A stretch of 64,000 bases of DNA from Callipepla californica brunnescens (lineage: Eukaryota > Chordata > Aves > Galliformes > Odontophoridae). This document shows positions 39,301 to 51,352 of this stretch, in pieces; position 1 is the stretch's first letter; each line of letters starts with the position of its first letter. The DNA lies in the NCBI GenBank assembly GCA_023055505.1, contig JALIRH010000007.1:18717152-18781151 (forward strand), written 5' to 3'. A program made the position numbers and the translations under genes. The notes beneath the pieces are model-generated. The model did not search any database. It was not told the DNA's origin and saw only the letters and a program-made list of their open reading frames with translations.

Positions 39301-42145
39301 CGATCTTACAACTGGGAGGTTTGTTGTTTCTGGTTGGAAATGCATCCCTAGCACTGCTACCGTGCACCCCACGGTGCCCATTCACCGCATGGATACAGTG
39401 TGGGAGCGGCGGAGTCGGTCGTGTGAGGCCCTTCAGTGAATGCTCACTTCACTCAAGTTTCCTACCAACGTTCGTAACTAAAATTACTCACACGTGGCAT
39501 CACGAATGCTGGACGTGTACACACGTCTCCTCATCAGGAAGTCAAATGTTACCTCCCCACCCCCAGCAGTGACATGGATACCTATGGACACCTGCCACGT
39601 GCAAGGCATCTGCTTCACATCCATACGCTAAAACTGTGGGGATAAAAAGCCCATTTTGAAGCAGTGTATGTGCAGGGTTGTCTCCAAAAAAATGCTAGTT
39701 TGGGCAGCCCACATCTCACTCACACTGGAAACTAAGCACTGCAAATCAAAGCAAAGAAAGAGCCACTTCAGCTTGTGATGGGAGTGAAATTAAAACTCGC
39801 TGTTGCCCAACACTTTGAACATATATTCCCAGATTAAAGCATGCATGTACAACACTTCAGTGTATCCTACACTGAGCAATGAAAATTCCCATTGAGTTTC
39901 CACTCCTTCAAATAGCAGTTTATAGCAAAGGACCTTCAATACAAATGGGTTACGGAACAGTACAATGTCTGATGAATAACTCGTCGCAGTACAAACATTA
40001 TACATAAAGATTTTCAGTACTGTGTACAAAGTTGAACGAGGCAAGAAAAAAGCTTCGGCCGCTTTGTGAGTGAGGAGAAACGAAGGTTAAGCCATCGAAC
40101 AGACAATGAAATGTGACAGTTCCCGTATTAAAAACAGCTGTCAAAATCCTTAACGCGCACCTTCCGCCCGTTACGTACAATCATAGGTCTTGGTTTCCAC
40201 GTTCTATGTACCTTACTTAATGTCACTGCGACAAGTAGGGCTTGACTCCATTTACACATATGTACAGTGACTAAATGCACTTGTTAAAAATAAAGGCATC
40301 TATCCGAGAGAGAATACAGGAAACGTCGCGGTGAAGAACACAGCTCTGCTGCCGCAGCACAGGGTACCAAAGTGGCGAGAGGACCGCCTTCGTCCTGCAG
40401 CCGGAGACGCTGCCACCGCGTGCCAAAGGTACTCGGTACGAAGTCTAACAGAGTAAACATCAACGACAGAGTTCAGAGAGTTATAGTGTTTGTGCATCGC
40501 TTGCCACCCACTTCTTTCCCTGCAGACAGTGGGACAAGAGTACGCCGCAGTTCTCCCGCTCGCTGACTTAGAAATAAAGTAAGTCAAGCTTCCTCTAGGA
40601 ATTCACACAGTGAAAAGTCCTTCCTCCAAAAATATACAGGATCAGTCGAGTCGTTCCCGCTCTCATACACCATTAAAAAACAACCAAAAACTATTCAAAT
40701 TCTGAATTTTTTCAAGCAGCATATTTTGCATTTGTCACTGGCAGGTTTGATATAGAAATCCTAGAAAGTTAAAATTATATCATACAATACAAAACCATGT
40801 AAACAAAATGGGTATTTCTAAAAGGCATGCATGCTCTTGTAAGAGGATTAAAAAGTGTTTCTTTTTGGTAAATAAGAGATATCTTGCTTAGCATTTTTAA
40901 AAGCACCGTAGTGATTTAGGAACCTAAACCCAAATACCCTTCATTTAGATTTGGGCTCCTAAATGCCTCAATCAGTTCTGTAGAATTACTTAAGTACTTT
41001 GAAATCTCTTTTTTTTTTTTTTGCCATGTCTCCGATCTTGCGGAATTAAGATTTTCTGTAAGGAGCAGCAGCAATGTGAAGGAATGTGTCACTAACGTCA
41101 GTTATCAGCTGCGTGTTTTGGGTCCTCCAGAACATGGTCTGCAGGAGCTATGAATAATGTCTCCAGAGAAGATGAGGGTTTTGTGCCACCGTGCAAGTTC
41201 CTTTTTCATGGATGGTGCAGGATACAGCAATCAAACTGGGCCAGGGACAGGAGCGTATGTTCCGCCTGGATATCTATTAGTGTCAAAGACTTACGTGGTC
41301 AATCTGTTAAGACTGAGGAAAAACAGACATACAGAACCATGTGTAACGCAGCATTGGGTAAAGAGGAGCAGTTTTGGCACCGTCCATTTTTAAATGCAAG
41401 CACTTGGGCCCAAGTATAGCGAGTTCAACACACACAGCAGCAGCAGCTGGGAAAGCCTCATCTGAAAGGTAACATTCTGAAAGGAAAAATTCTTCTGAAG
41501 ATGCTAATTCACAATCATGAGCTGATCACCTCCACGTATGGAATGCACCGGAATTTAGCAAAAGTATTCACACCCAACGTTTACACACACAGCTCCACAA
41601 ACACGTATCTGTAACACGAGTATATTGCACCGCCAGAGCCGCCAGAACCCACGCTAACAGAGGAAGGCATAAGATGTCTCCACTTTGCTCCCCTGTCAAT
41701 TGGCAGCGTCCTGGCTAACAGATGCTAACATTCCCTTTGACGTTTAGTTGCGAGGTTGCTACTTTATCTTAGGCCGCAAGGTCACGTTCCGTACCTACGT
41801 GCGCGTATCGTTTTTGCGTTACGTGTGCTGGACAGTTCTGCAGAACCACGCTCACAGCTCTGGAAGCCATCCGTAAATCATCCCTTGGAAACGGAGAAGT
41901 TTGCTTAGTAATTATTAAAAAGTGCACGGGGCAGCCACGGTTCCGTGTTTTGCCACCAGGTGTCTCAGTCTACACACCACAAAACACCGCACCAGCGATT
42001 TTAGAGAAATCCACCAAGCAAGGATCCCATAGGCACAAGATTTGCTAAAGCACTGGTAAAATACCTCTAAAGCTTTACTCTGTGTTCAATTGCACAACTT
42101 CGTCCAACTCGCGGTTACTCTTTCTTTTCCCCCTCCAGAAGCAGT
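36376..42145. other. Region between BAG2 and RAB23 stop codons, possibly RAB23 3' UTR in part
   Basis: BAG2 and RAB23 converge here. No gene is recognised. On the minus strand no AATAAA occurs directly after the RAB23 stop; the first ones I find are at about 38478-38487. RAB23's 3' UTR is therefore either long or uses a variant signal. A repeat shared with 44905-45013 lies at about 37397-37494. Confidence 0.45.
37397..37494 (+). repeat. Unclassified dispersed repeat, copy 1
   Basis: It shares ctgagtca, ggagcacaggtgaa, tcacctctc and the run ttaagggctgact with 44905-45013, in the same order and orientation but with indels. It may be an LTR fragment. The family is not identified. Confidence 0.55.
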
Positions 42146-42285
42146 CTAAAGTATGCTGCAGTTGCTAAAAAGACTTCTGCTTTTCTTGGTTCTCTGTTTG
42201 TTTGGTCTGAGGTTGACGACATCTCCACCATTAAGGGTGTCAGAATTCTGGTTGGGGTGGCTTCCCACTGCTGTATTGAAAACAC
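42146..42285 (-). CDS. RAB23: RAB23 last coding exon with CSIL prenylation box
   Basis: The acceptor is aatcctgtag; the stop TAG is at 42148-42146. The exon encodes the hypervariable tail with the basic patch RPNKQRTKKSR and the terminal CSIL. A Leu at the last position favours geranylgeranylation by type I transferase (general CaaX rule). Confidence 0.96.
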
Positions 42286-45200
42286 CTACAGGATTTGAAG
42301 ACAAGAAGAGCGTTTGTACTCCTTCACTTCTCACTGTAATCCACTCACACTTCAGATGCAACAGTTACTACCTCGTAGCAGTACACCTCAGAGGCAAACA
42401 CTACAGACCATAAGAAAAAGGAAAAAAAACAAAGCCAAGTCATCTGTTTTTCTGGCCAGCTTTGCAACGAAGTTTGAAGTAAAGCTAGGCAGTATGACTA
42501 GCCAGGCAGTATTTAACGCCAGGATACAACACGTGTGGAATTGAAGGGGGAGCACGTGCACTCATCCAAGTAAGTGCGTGCTACCAATTGCATGCTAACA
42601 AAATCATGCTTAGCTGAGGAATACAGAGAAACGTGGACGTTCTCAAGTTAGAAACTGCTGAGGTAAAGGTAGGGAAAAGAGGCTGAATAAAAATGCAGTG
42701 ATTTAAAGAAAACAAACGAACAAACTCAGAAAGGCTCTGAAGAAGGGCTGCGGAAGTTTGGTGTTCCCTTTCTGAAGACAAAGTTTACAAAGGCCTTTTT
42801 ATTACGTGCCGGATTCTTTCGCAGTGAGTGTCTCTCACATCTGCACCAAGATGAGTAACACCAACACTAATTATGTTAAAAAAAACCCAACAAACATCCC
42901 TTCTCAAATCCTTAGACAATATTTAGTGTGTGTGTGTGTGTTATTTCTTACAGTATACATACCAATCTTGTTACTGCTTGTATGTACTAGTTCTGGTTCT
43001 TCAGCTGTTTGCTGCTTGAGCCTTTGAAGATATTTATCAGCCAAATACTTAAAAACTGGAATGATAAAAAGAAAAACATCAGTGTACACCTACCATAATA
43101 CCACCCTCATATCAACTGTTGCTTGGTGACAAAAGCCCCATTCACACATTGGGTTTAACACAACGTAGTGATGCTTCCTAGGCAGGCACGTGTACCTGAC
43201 CAGGATCCACATGAGTCAGAGTCAACCCAGACCTTACCAGCTGCAGTATGACAGTCCTGCACCACATAAAAAACACCTCAGTACTCCTCTAATCAAGCTG
43301 GCATATCAGTATTGCCATGATCCAGCTGATGCAACTTGAAACCTTTTAATATTACATAGGAATTGAGGATTTTTTTTTTTGCAAGAAGCTTCAGAGTAAC
43401 TCTAAACACTACTCTCATTTGTATAAAATGAGGTATAAAATATCTAGGGTTCTTAAAAGCTTACAACTACAGGAGAAATTTCATTAAGTTAATAAGTCAT
43501 TTAAAGGTGATGCGGGAAAAATGTTCCCTTTTTGTGGCAGGAGTTTCGTGTCTCAAGGTAGAAGTCATTAACGGAGGAGAAACAATCAGATTATTTTTAT
43601 TTGATTAAAGAAATCCAAAAGAAGTTATCAGAAACTATAATTCAATATTCAAACCTGCTTCTTCAAACCTGCTCCAGAAAAGATGGTGACTTAGAATGAC
43701 ACTCATAATGAATCTGTGCATAAAAAGTGGGACTTGGGAATTACTAAGATACCACCAGTAAGACAAAAGACTGAATAGATTCGAATTTTAATGCATTTAT
43801 TTTAATATAACTGAACTACAAAATAATTTATGAATCACGCATTAATCAGCTGCACGTTGTAATAATTGAATGTATGCACTTTTAAGAGCCCACTGCTTAC
43901 TGATGGGCCAAGAAGCCCAAAAATCATTAGCACTTCTATCACTCATGGAATAGAAAGGGAAGATGTACACGAAGGAACAGGCCTATCACAGTGCTTTCAA
44001 TCAAGAAGCACCGCCAACAGCACACAAAAGCAACAAAGGAACAGTGAAGGAGAGGACAGACCCCACCTCTGCTGTGCCTCCTACCTTCGGTGACGTTGAG
44101 GTCTTCCTTCACGGATGCTCGGTAGAACCTTAACTTCAGCTTTTTGGCCAGCGCTTCTGCCTCTTCACTGCACAACAGAAAGCGACTTGATGAATACCAA
44201 TTTCTAGCATTTGTCACCATTTGTCAGTTCTTACAGACTAAACGCTCTGTGTCAGGGTGAACTCGGTAACTTAATAGGCTAAGAAGCCCAGGCAGTCAAA
44301 AAATAGCTGGTCCTTAACTTCTCTGAGGTATTGTACAGGCACTATTGTAAGGAACAAAAATAAGTACTTTTCAGTGTTCACTGACTTCATTAACTAAAAT
44401 TTCCAAAGGCCCTAAGACAGCTGTCAGTGAAAACAAAAAGAAAGAGGCTGTAATTAACAGGGCACTAGAACAGAACGATTACTGTGAAGTCAAAATAACC
44501 AGAAAGCCCTTCTTGTTTTTTTTTTTTTTTTTTTTTTTTTAATAAAGCTGAAAACACTGCAAGCAGATGAGTTATTTGTTTCACGTGAAAGGAAAGGCAA
44601 TTTGTGCTAAATTTTAAGGAAAAGTTGAGGAAAGGTGAGAACTTCACTAAATGAAATCAAGTCATAAGGAAGATGGAGTAACTGAGGCACAGGGCGTGTT
44701 CTGAAACAAAACCCGAGTGCCGTACCATAAATACAGGAGGGTTAAAACACAGTTTTGCTTCTCATCCGAAAAACCCTGAGTATTCTTTGCAGATGGTGCA
44801 GGAGCTGGCTTACATCACCAATGACAGCAAACAGAATAAGAAAGCCAGCGTAGGTGTATGGGAGCTGCTGAATCACGGCCTGAACCACCGATGGATCGCT
44901 GAGGTGAGCACTGAGTCAGCTGCAGGAGCACAGGTGAAGGCAATGCACCTGTATGACCGGAAGGGGTGGAGTCTGGCTTCACCTCTCCCAGACCCCATTT
45001 AAGGGCTGACTACCACCGGGGAAGGATCTGGAGTTTTCCCCTGCAAGCTTTGGAGACAGGTGAGTGTTTCTCTTTATACTGTCACTTTTCCACCCTGCTA
45101 ATGTTTCTAATTACACCATCTATAAAATATATCAGCTAACAATACCATTTGGTATTATTCATTGTGTTAACTTCACCTTTTCAGTAGGAAATGACAAAGT

Positions 45201-48200
45201 CAAGAGTTGAAGTACGTATCTCAGGGAGATGGTAGAATAATGAAGTGCAGAATGAAGCATTGTGCAGTGCTTTCCACAGGATGTTACACTGTGGTAAATA
45301 AAAGCTATCATCTCTTAAGCAGAGCAAAGATATTAAGATACTTACTCAAACAGCCTGTTTCATACCTCTTAGTTATCTCAGCAGAGGCCTTTACCAATCA
45401 AACTGCACAATGTGAAGCTAGCTTACTAGCAGAAGTAAGCTTTAACAAGAAGAGGAAGTTTACAGTCTTACAACTTTTAATTACAAAAGAAAAATTGTTT
45501 TAAAAAACTGAAAAAATTGAATTATTATTATTGGATTACGGCACAAGCAAACTCTCAGTGCTTTTGCTCTGTTCTTCAGGCTGATACTTCAGAAGAAGGC
45601 ACAAAGCTAAGAGAAGTTCCTAGCTGGGTAAACACACCTGCCCCAGTAATGGCACTCCTGCAGGAGTACCAGACACCTGTGCTTCCAGGGCACATCTGGA
45701 CGCAGGGCTCAGGTTTGATAATCTATACATCAGAAGTCTTTGCCAGAAGCTCCCATAGATTTATTTTTTTTAAGTATGCATATAGAGGGGCTACACATTG
45801 TTCTTTAGAAGCAGCGAGATAAAAATCTTACTTCTTTATACAAGAGTCATCCAGAAGATCAATCTTATTCTGCACAAGAACGGTGGGAATGTCTCCAACT
45901 TCAGTCATCACTTTTTCCTTCCAGGTAGGGATTGCTTGGAAGGACTCTCTGTCAGTTGTAGAAAACACAAGAACGCACGCCTGGGCTCCTAAAAATATAC
46001 AGATCAATTACAAATGCATGAAAATCAACAGCATCAATGCAGTTTTTCATAATCCTGTCTTATTACTTGTGTTTTAAAATTCTGCCTGTTTTCCCTAATG
46101 TCCTCACTGTATTCCAAATTGATGTACTTCCACTGAAAATCCTGTGAGGTATGTGCAAGTTATTCTTCCTTCCAAGGCTGTTTTGCATTTGTCAGTACTG
46201 AATTTACCCATCATCTCACAGAATCACAGAACTGTAGGGGTTGGAAGGGACCTCCAGAGATCGAGTCCAACCCCCTGCCAAAGCAGCTCCCTAGCCCAGG
46301 TTGCACAGGTAGGTGTCCAGGTGGGTCTTGAATGTCTCCAGAGAAGGAGACTCCACCACCTCTCTGTGCAGTCTGTGCCAGTGCTCCGTCACTGCACTGT
46401 GAAGAAGTTCCCACACACATCTGTGTGGAACTTCCTATGCTTCAGTTTGTGGCCATCTCCCCTCATCCTATCACCACACACTGCTGAGAAGAGTCCAGCC
46501 TCGTCCCTTTGCCTCCTGCTCCTTAGGTATTTATAGACATGGATCAGATCCTTCTGAGTCTTCTTTTCTCAAGGCTGAACAGACCCAGGGCTCTCAGCCT
46601 CTCATCATAAGGGAGGTGTTTTACATCATTTATCATCTCTGTAGCCCTCTGCTGGACTCTTTCCAGGAGATCTGACTCTTTCCAGGAGATCCCTGTCTTT
46701 TTTTGTACTGGGGAGCCCAGAACTGGACACAGTACTCCAGGTGAGGCCTCAAGATTAATAGAACTTCTCAAGCTCTCAGAGCTGCTGGAGATGGGAACAT
46801 TTAAAGTGCTCTTACCACCTGTAAGCACTGTTTTGCTCTTGGCCTTAAAACCAAGGGATCCACTATGAAATTTCCACCCCAGGAACTTTCACTCCAGCTC
46901 TCTTTCCACTCATTCCTTCTGAATGCTAAAACATGGGCATAACTTGGCAATAAATTTTAGAGAGAGAGGTCCTAGCATGTAATCCACCTTCTTTTCACTT
47001 ACAAACAACATCATATTTCCTTAAGCAATTTGTATGTAATACCTCTACAGTGTAGTGGACAGAGACAGTAAAAATAATAGTCAAGGTGGCCATACTGCTA
47101 TTTAAAAAGAATCATTTGTGATGGTGTACTTCCGAACTCCTGCTGGAGGTTTTGATCACTGGCTTGTAAGAAATGCCAGAATTTACTAGTCCAACAATCC
47201 TGAAAAATACTTATTTAAGAAGAGAATAAGAAGTTAATATGGCTTCAGAGCTCAGTAGGAGGTGCTGCAGGACAGAGACCTCACTAGGTCCATCCCTTTC
47301 AGCTTCCAAGAATACTGCTAAATACTTACTGAGTTTTTTAAACAAGTTTAAGGAACTGTAGTATCCATGTAGGAGCTCCAAAAAATAAAATAAAAAACAA
47401 ACAGGATTCAGGCACATAAACACTAGTCTATATTTACTAAATAACAGCATTTATGAGGGGTCAATAGCACTAGTGTGTCCCTGACCCACTCCAGATGGAG
47501 TCCTGCACTACTTGGCAGAGTGCATCCAGCAACGAACACCAGTAGCAAAGGCACAGGATAACATCAGACAAACACAACTGAAACCAGCAGGTCTTCTGTG
47601 AAGTTCTTCTGGAAGAAGCTGTTTTATAAATCTTTGTGAGGTAGTAAAGAAAAGGACACAGGGCTTTACACCTGGTGCCTATTCATTCACTCTTCTGTTC
47701 TTGCCCTTACTTAACAGCAGCTGAACAGCAGACTGATGGTTACTCGTTAGTAACTAGGTGCATCCTATCATTCCCATCAAAAACCTAACAAGTCTGTGCT
47801 TGTTAGGTTGTGGTAGAGTTGGAGGAGGATGCAAGCACTAAGAAGTGATCAATACTACCTTGAAAGATCTGAAGTGTGAATATAATACACAGTGCTGCAG
47901 GTGACAGCCACTTGTATCTTTGCTTAGCATAGAAATGGAGTACCAAGCTGCTGAGAGACTGCACAGTTCACACAGGACACGAGGAAGTGTAACTTGTGAG
48001 AAGATGCATGAACACAGCACAAAATAGAAATAATATCTATATACTAAGCTTCCTTCAGCTCTTTGAATTCAGGCTTTTGGGCAGTTTGAGTTGGGGCACA
48101 GTGTGATCATAGGTATGCAGCAATGCCAGCTGCACGTTGTCACCTGGACATGAAAGCCACGTGACAGGTCTGCTGTCAGCTCTGAATTTGTTCCTCTGCA

Positions 48201-49903
48201 AGGCTGAATGAATTTGGTCCCTGGACAAGGGCTCAGAAAGAGACCCTGAGGCATTTATTGTGTCGTCATGGATGAGCACCTGATCCCTGAAGAACTGACA
48301 ATGCACAGGTTTTCAGGAGAGTGTGTAACCCTTACTATAACAACAGCTGTCAGTGGGTCAGAGATCTGCAGGTCTCTGGCTTGAAATGAGTGAAAAAGAA
48401 GCTCAAGGATAATCAAATCTTGCCTTCTAGAACTCATATGCCTAACTCATTAGCTGTAAAATAACAGGGGTCTATTTTCACAGGAGGATTAAAAGAAGTT
48501 TCTTTTGCTGAAGAAATGGTAACCAACAATTGCAGGGGACAACAAGAAATATTATTAAAAAGTAGTGAATCAAAATTAGCTCAGAAAAATGTAACACCCT
48601 ACAACACAACTATTAGTCACAACCCCAGTTCCCACCTGAAACTTCAGAACAACTGCCTTCTGTAATTTTAAGGGAGCATACTGGATTAAAAATACACCAT
48701 CATGTAAAGCAACGTAGAGTTTCTGTGCAGATGTTTGCCTTGTTGTGATCTATGTTTTTTCAATTACAATTCTGTATGAAGAGGCACTTAATTACAGAGA
48801 GAACCTTACATGAAGGGGAAATACATTCATGAACTGAAGAAGGCAAGTTAAATGTGCTTTGTAAACAAAATTACTGAAATTCTTCATCCAAAGATAGGAA
48901 AATATCTTAAAGATGTGTTCCAAGCCCAACACAGCAAACATGGTGTTCTCACCTCTGTAGTAGGCCTTAGTGATGGCATCAAATTCCTCCTGACCTGCAG
49001 TGTCCCACAACATGAGCCTGACATCTTCATCGTTAACTCTGAAATAAATGACGTGGTTCTACAATTAATGCAAAGCAATTGGCGTAGAAGCATTTTCATC
49101 TCTACAGAAAAAGGTTAATTTATATAATAAAACTCAGTACTGACGATGGTTCAACTGCATGCTATGCTACAGCAACTACATTAGGTGCTCTTTCCTGAGA
49201 ACCCGTGCTTTATTTTCCTTGCCATCTTCTGCATTTCCCTTTATGAAAAAAGTAATGTAGAAATAATTAAAAAAAAACTTAAGTACATGAATAATACTCT
49301 ATTTATCATTCTAGACAGCTTACAGAATGTACATCTTCTCATTACCATTGTATTTTCAAATGTATCAAATATAATTGCATGTTATCTGCTTGTTAGGTGA
49401 AGACCACATCTATAGTGTATTTATTTTTTCCTGCAGTCAATTTATGTTAGTTAATAAATTGCTGCAAATGTTTTATCATAAGCAGTTCCACTTTAAATAA
49501 GACACAGAATCTCAGCAGATGGTGGAGCACACGAGAAAAGCTTAGAATAAGAGAGCTTCTAAATTTATTTTGATTTACAGCTCTAAATCTGTGATGGAAA
49601 ACTGAGTTCATATAACTTTAGCCCACAGTTCAAAAGAGAAATCAGCTCCCTCGCCTCAGCTTCACAGCCTGGTGTTTCAAGTGCCTGTTAAGATTACAAT
49701 AAAGGAATGGAAGGAAATGTGAGGATGCAGCATCTGTTTGATACGTACTGGATTTGCCTTTCCAGGAAATCTACACCAATAGTTTTCTTGTAGTCTTTTG
49801 TAAAAATCCCCTTGCAGTATCGCTGAATCATGCTGGACTTGCCAACAGCTCCGTTTCCAACCACTACCACCTTGATGGCCACTTCCATGTCTTCTTCCAA
49901 CAT
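42146..49903 (-). CDS. RAB23: RAB23 small GTPase, six coding exons
   Basis: Minus-strand exons 49903-49749, 49038-48953, 45988-45832, 44167-44085, 43055-42963 and 42285-42146 join in phase to 237 codons, the same length as human RAB23. Seen: P-loop GNGAVGKS (residues 16-23), switch I TIGVDF (41-46), switch II DTAGQEE (64-70), NKID (121-124) and ASVK (150-153). The hypervariable tail (LNGGDVVNLRPNKQRTKKSR) ends in a CSIL prenylation box. RAB23 is a membrane-associated Rab that negatively regulates Hedgehog signalling and is linked to cilia; human loss causes Carpenter syndrome (established knowledge). Start ATG at 49901-49903 matches the family start MLEEDMEVAIK. Confidence 0.98.
42926..42940. 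repeat. (GT)n microsatellite in RAB23 intron
   Basis: Fifteen bases of alternating GT, about 22 bases from the exon 6 donor; it is (CA)n in the transcript. Confidence 0.85.
42963..43055 (-). CDS. RAB23: RAB23 exon 6: C-terminal helix
   Basis: The acceptor is catcattccag and the donor AGATTG|gtatgt. The exon encodes VFKYLADKYLQRLKQQTAEE and PELVHTSSNKI. A (CA)n run lies about 20 bases into the following intron. Confidence 0.97.
44085..44167 (-). CDS. RAB23: RAB23 exon 5: G5 loop region
   Basis: The acceptor is tctgttgtgcag and the donor CCGAAG|gtagga. The exon encodes EEAEALAKKLKLRFYRASVK and EDLNVTE. ASVK replaces the TSVK I recall for human RAB23; both fit the SAK-type G5 motif. Confidence 0.97.
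44516..44540. repeat. Poly(T) tract, 25 bases
   Basis: Homopolymer in RAB23 intron 4, reading as poly(A) in the RAB23 transcript. No element is recognised on either side, so a retrotransposed insert is not supported. Confidence 0.8.
44905..45013 (+). repeat. Unclassified dispersed repeat, copy 2
   Basis: Contains ggagcacaggtgaaggcaat, then gtatgaccggaaggggtgga and ccccatttaagggctgact. The order of shared blocks matches 37397-37494. The atttaagg box and the length would suit an LTR promoter part, but no target duplication or partner was found. Confidence 0.55.
45832..45988 (-). CDS. RAB23: RAB23 exon 4: NKID guanine-binding motif
   Basis: The acceptor is atatttttag and the donor AAAGAA|gtaaga. 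The exon encodes AQACVLVFSTTDRESFQ and then PTVLVQNKIDLLDDSCIK. It enters in phase 1 and leaves in phase 2 (split Asn133). Confidence 0.97.
46216..46750 (-). mobile_element. CR1, 5'-truncated, in RAB23 intron 3
   Basis: It starts with the tail cacagaatcacagaactgta and continues through all 3' blocks up to gtactccaggtgaggcctca. It has the same orientation as RAB23. It contains a 19-base tandem duplication (46655-46692). It is close in sequence to 10712-11019 and 62805-63562, so these belong to one young subfamily. Confidence 0.9.
46655..46692. repeat. 19-base tandem duplication inside CR1
   Basis: gactctttccaggagatct is repeated immediately, with one difference at the last base. Confidence 0.85.
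48953..49038 (-). CDS. RAB23: RAB23 exon 3: switch II
   Basis: The acceptor is tttatttcag and the donor CAGAG|gtgaga. The exon encodes VNDEDVRLMLWDTAGQEEF and ITKAYYRG. The catalytic Gln68 is present. Confidence 0.97.
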
Positions 49904-49950
49904 CTCCGCAGCTCAGCCGGCTCTCTGCCTTATTCCCGAATCTATCAGTC
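49749..49950 (-). CDS. RAB23: RAB23 exon 2: 47 nt 5' UTR plus start, P-loop and switch I
   Basis: On the minus strand the acceptor is gtttacag, then 47 untranslated bases, then the ATG at 49903. Codons 1-51 and two bases of Gln52 follow, ending at donor CCA|gtacgt. It holds the phosphate-binding GNGAVGKSS and the TIGVDF effector loop. Confidence 0.97.
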
Positions 49951-50089
49951 CTGTAAACAAAATAAACAGCTGCTCTCGCTGAAAACAAAAACTGAACTGT
50001 GAACGGAAAGCAAGAGGAAAGACGGTTTCGCCTTAGGATTCACAAAGATCGCAGAACGGCTTGGGTCTGAAGGGAGCTTAGAGTCCCGC

Positions 50090-50640
50090 TCCCACCTGTA
50101 CATTACAGCCACAGCCGCGGCCAAAGCTCGCGGCGCAGGGCGGCCGCATCAGACAGAGGCAGGCTTACGTAAACCGGCGTTTCCCCGCGGGCAGATGGAA
50201 GCGGGGCCACCATCCCAGCAGCGGCAGCCCCACACGAGGAGCCGGGCAACGCTTCTGCACGGCCGCCCGCCGGCTCAGCAAGCGCAGCCACCGCCCACCC
50301 ACGGAGCCCGGCTTCCCCGAGAGCCGCACGGCCCCCTCCCGCCCTGCCCGGCCCGGCCCCGCTTTCCCTCTCACCGACTCCCGGCGCGGCGGCGGCTCCG
50401 CCTCGGAGACGGCGGGAGAGGGAGGGATGGAGGGAGGCGGCGGAGGAAGGCGGGCGAGAGGAAACCGCTCGCTGGGGCCGACCCAACCCGGACGCACATC
50501 CCGGCTCCCCCCGCCCGGAAACGCCGTCAAGCCCGCCGTCCTGACGGGGAGGTGCCCGCCCGCAGCCGCCGCCCCCGGCTGTGCGCCGTCGCCTCTGTGG
50601 GCTTCGCGCCCTTTCTCTCCGGGTAGTTGTGGCAGGGGAT
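50090..50640 (-). promoter_or_regulatory. RAB23: CpG island promoter of RAB23
   Basis: Very high G+C and CpG density with purine-rich CCGCC/GGCGG repeats and no TATA box. It covers the predicted non-coding exon 1 and ends abruptly near 50640. Confidence 0.8.
50375..50470 (-). other. RAB23: RAB23 non-coding exon 1 (5' UTR)
   Basis: On the minus strand a strong donor GAGTCG|gtgagag sits at 50374, upstream of the exon 2 acceptor at 49951. This gives a 424-base first intron. The 5' limit is arbitrary because the transcription start is not visible. Confidence 0.6.
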
Positions 50641-50699
50641 GGTGATCTGCGTATGGTGCAGAATTCTGACCAAAGCTGGGAGACACCGGGGCCCGGGAA

Positions 50700-50825
50700 T
50701 GGCATGGAATCATCCGCTTGCTTCAGCCTCACTGCCCTCTCAGTAAACAGTTTCTCCCTACCATCTAACCTACGCCTATCCTCCTTCACACTAAATCCAT
50801 TACCCCTTGTCCTAGCGCTGCACAC
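50700..50825 (-). mobile_element. CR1 fragment upstream of the RAB23 promoter
   Basis: On the minus strand it reads gacaaggggtaatggattta, then gtgtgaaggaggataggcgt, ggagaaactgtttactgaga, and stops at gcagtgaggctgaag. The 3' tail is missing; the CpG island starts about 60 bases beyond. Confidence 0.78.
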
Positions 50826-51065
50826 CCGTGTAAGAAATCTGTTCTGCAAAGCTCTGATACGCATGTTAATGTTATAAACTGTTAGCATGCATTGTTTCTC
50901 TGATCAGAAGCGTTACAGGTCTTGTTCTGCATCTAAAATATCCTCAAGACATGGACAAGGGGCTGTGTTCCTGTGCACCTCACTGCTTACTGTTGTCTAT
51001 ATATTGGTGGTGATCATTTCTTTACTTTTTTTGGTAAATTCAACAAACCTGGCGCCCACAGTTCA

Positions 51066-51352
51066 GACTGTATGAGGGCATGTTGCAACAGGACGAGGAG
51101 AAACGTTGAAACAAGAAGAAGGTAGATTTAGACCAGATATTAGGAAGAAATTCTTTACTGTGAGGGTGGTGAGGCACTGAACAGGTTGCCTAGAGAGATT
51201 ATGGATGCCCCCTCCATGGAAGCACTCAAGGGCAGGCTGATGGGGCTGTGAGCAGCCTGGTCTAGTTGGAGGTGTCCCTGCCCATAGCACGGGGCTGGAG
51301 CTAGATGATTTTAAAGGTCCCTTCCAACCCAAACCATTCTATGATGCTATGA
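51066..51352 (+). mobile_element. CR1 3' end, ATTCTATGA-tailed subfamily
   Basis: Blocks are tagatttagaccagatatta, ggaagaaattctttactgtg, ggtggtgaggcactga, and the tail accattctatgatgctatga. This tail differs from the tctgtgattctgtg type at 46216, so it is another CR1 subfamily. Confidence 0.88.

Larger units (their letters stand above)
45989..48952 (-). other. RAB23: RAB23 intron 3
   Basis: Apart from the CR1 copy and a short hairpin at 47782-47809, no element or exon is recognised in this 3 kb intron. Confidence 0.6.

Noticed and set aside
44516..44540. Poly(T) as the tail of a processed pseudogene
   Set aside because: No mRNA-like sequence or target duplication flanks it.
48792..49013. 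Short protein starting at the RAB23 switch II region
   Set aside because: It is RAB23 exon 3 read on into the intron; the donor is at 48952.
50103..50888. 261- and 182-codon minus-strand frames over the RAB23 promoter
   Set aside because: They are stop-poor because of CpG island composition; the first also runs into a CR1 fragment. The recognised RAB23 structure explains the region.
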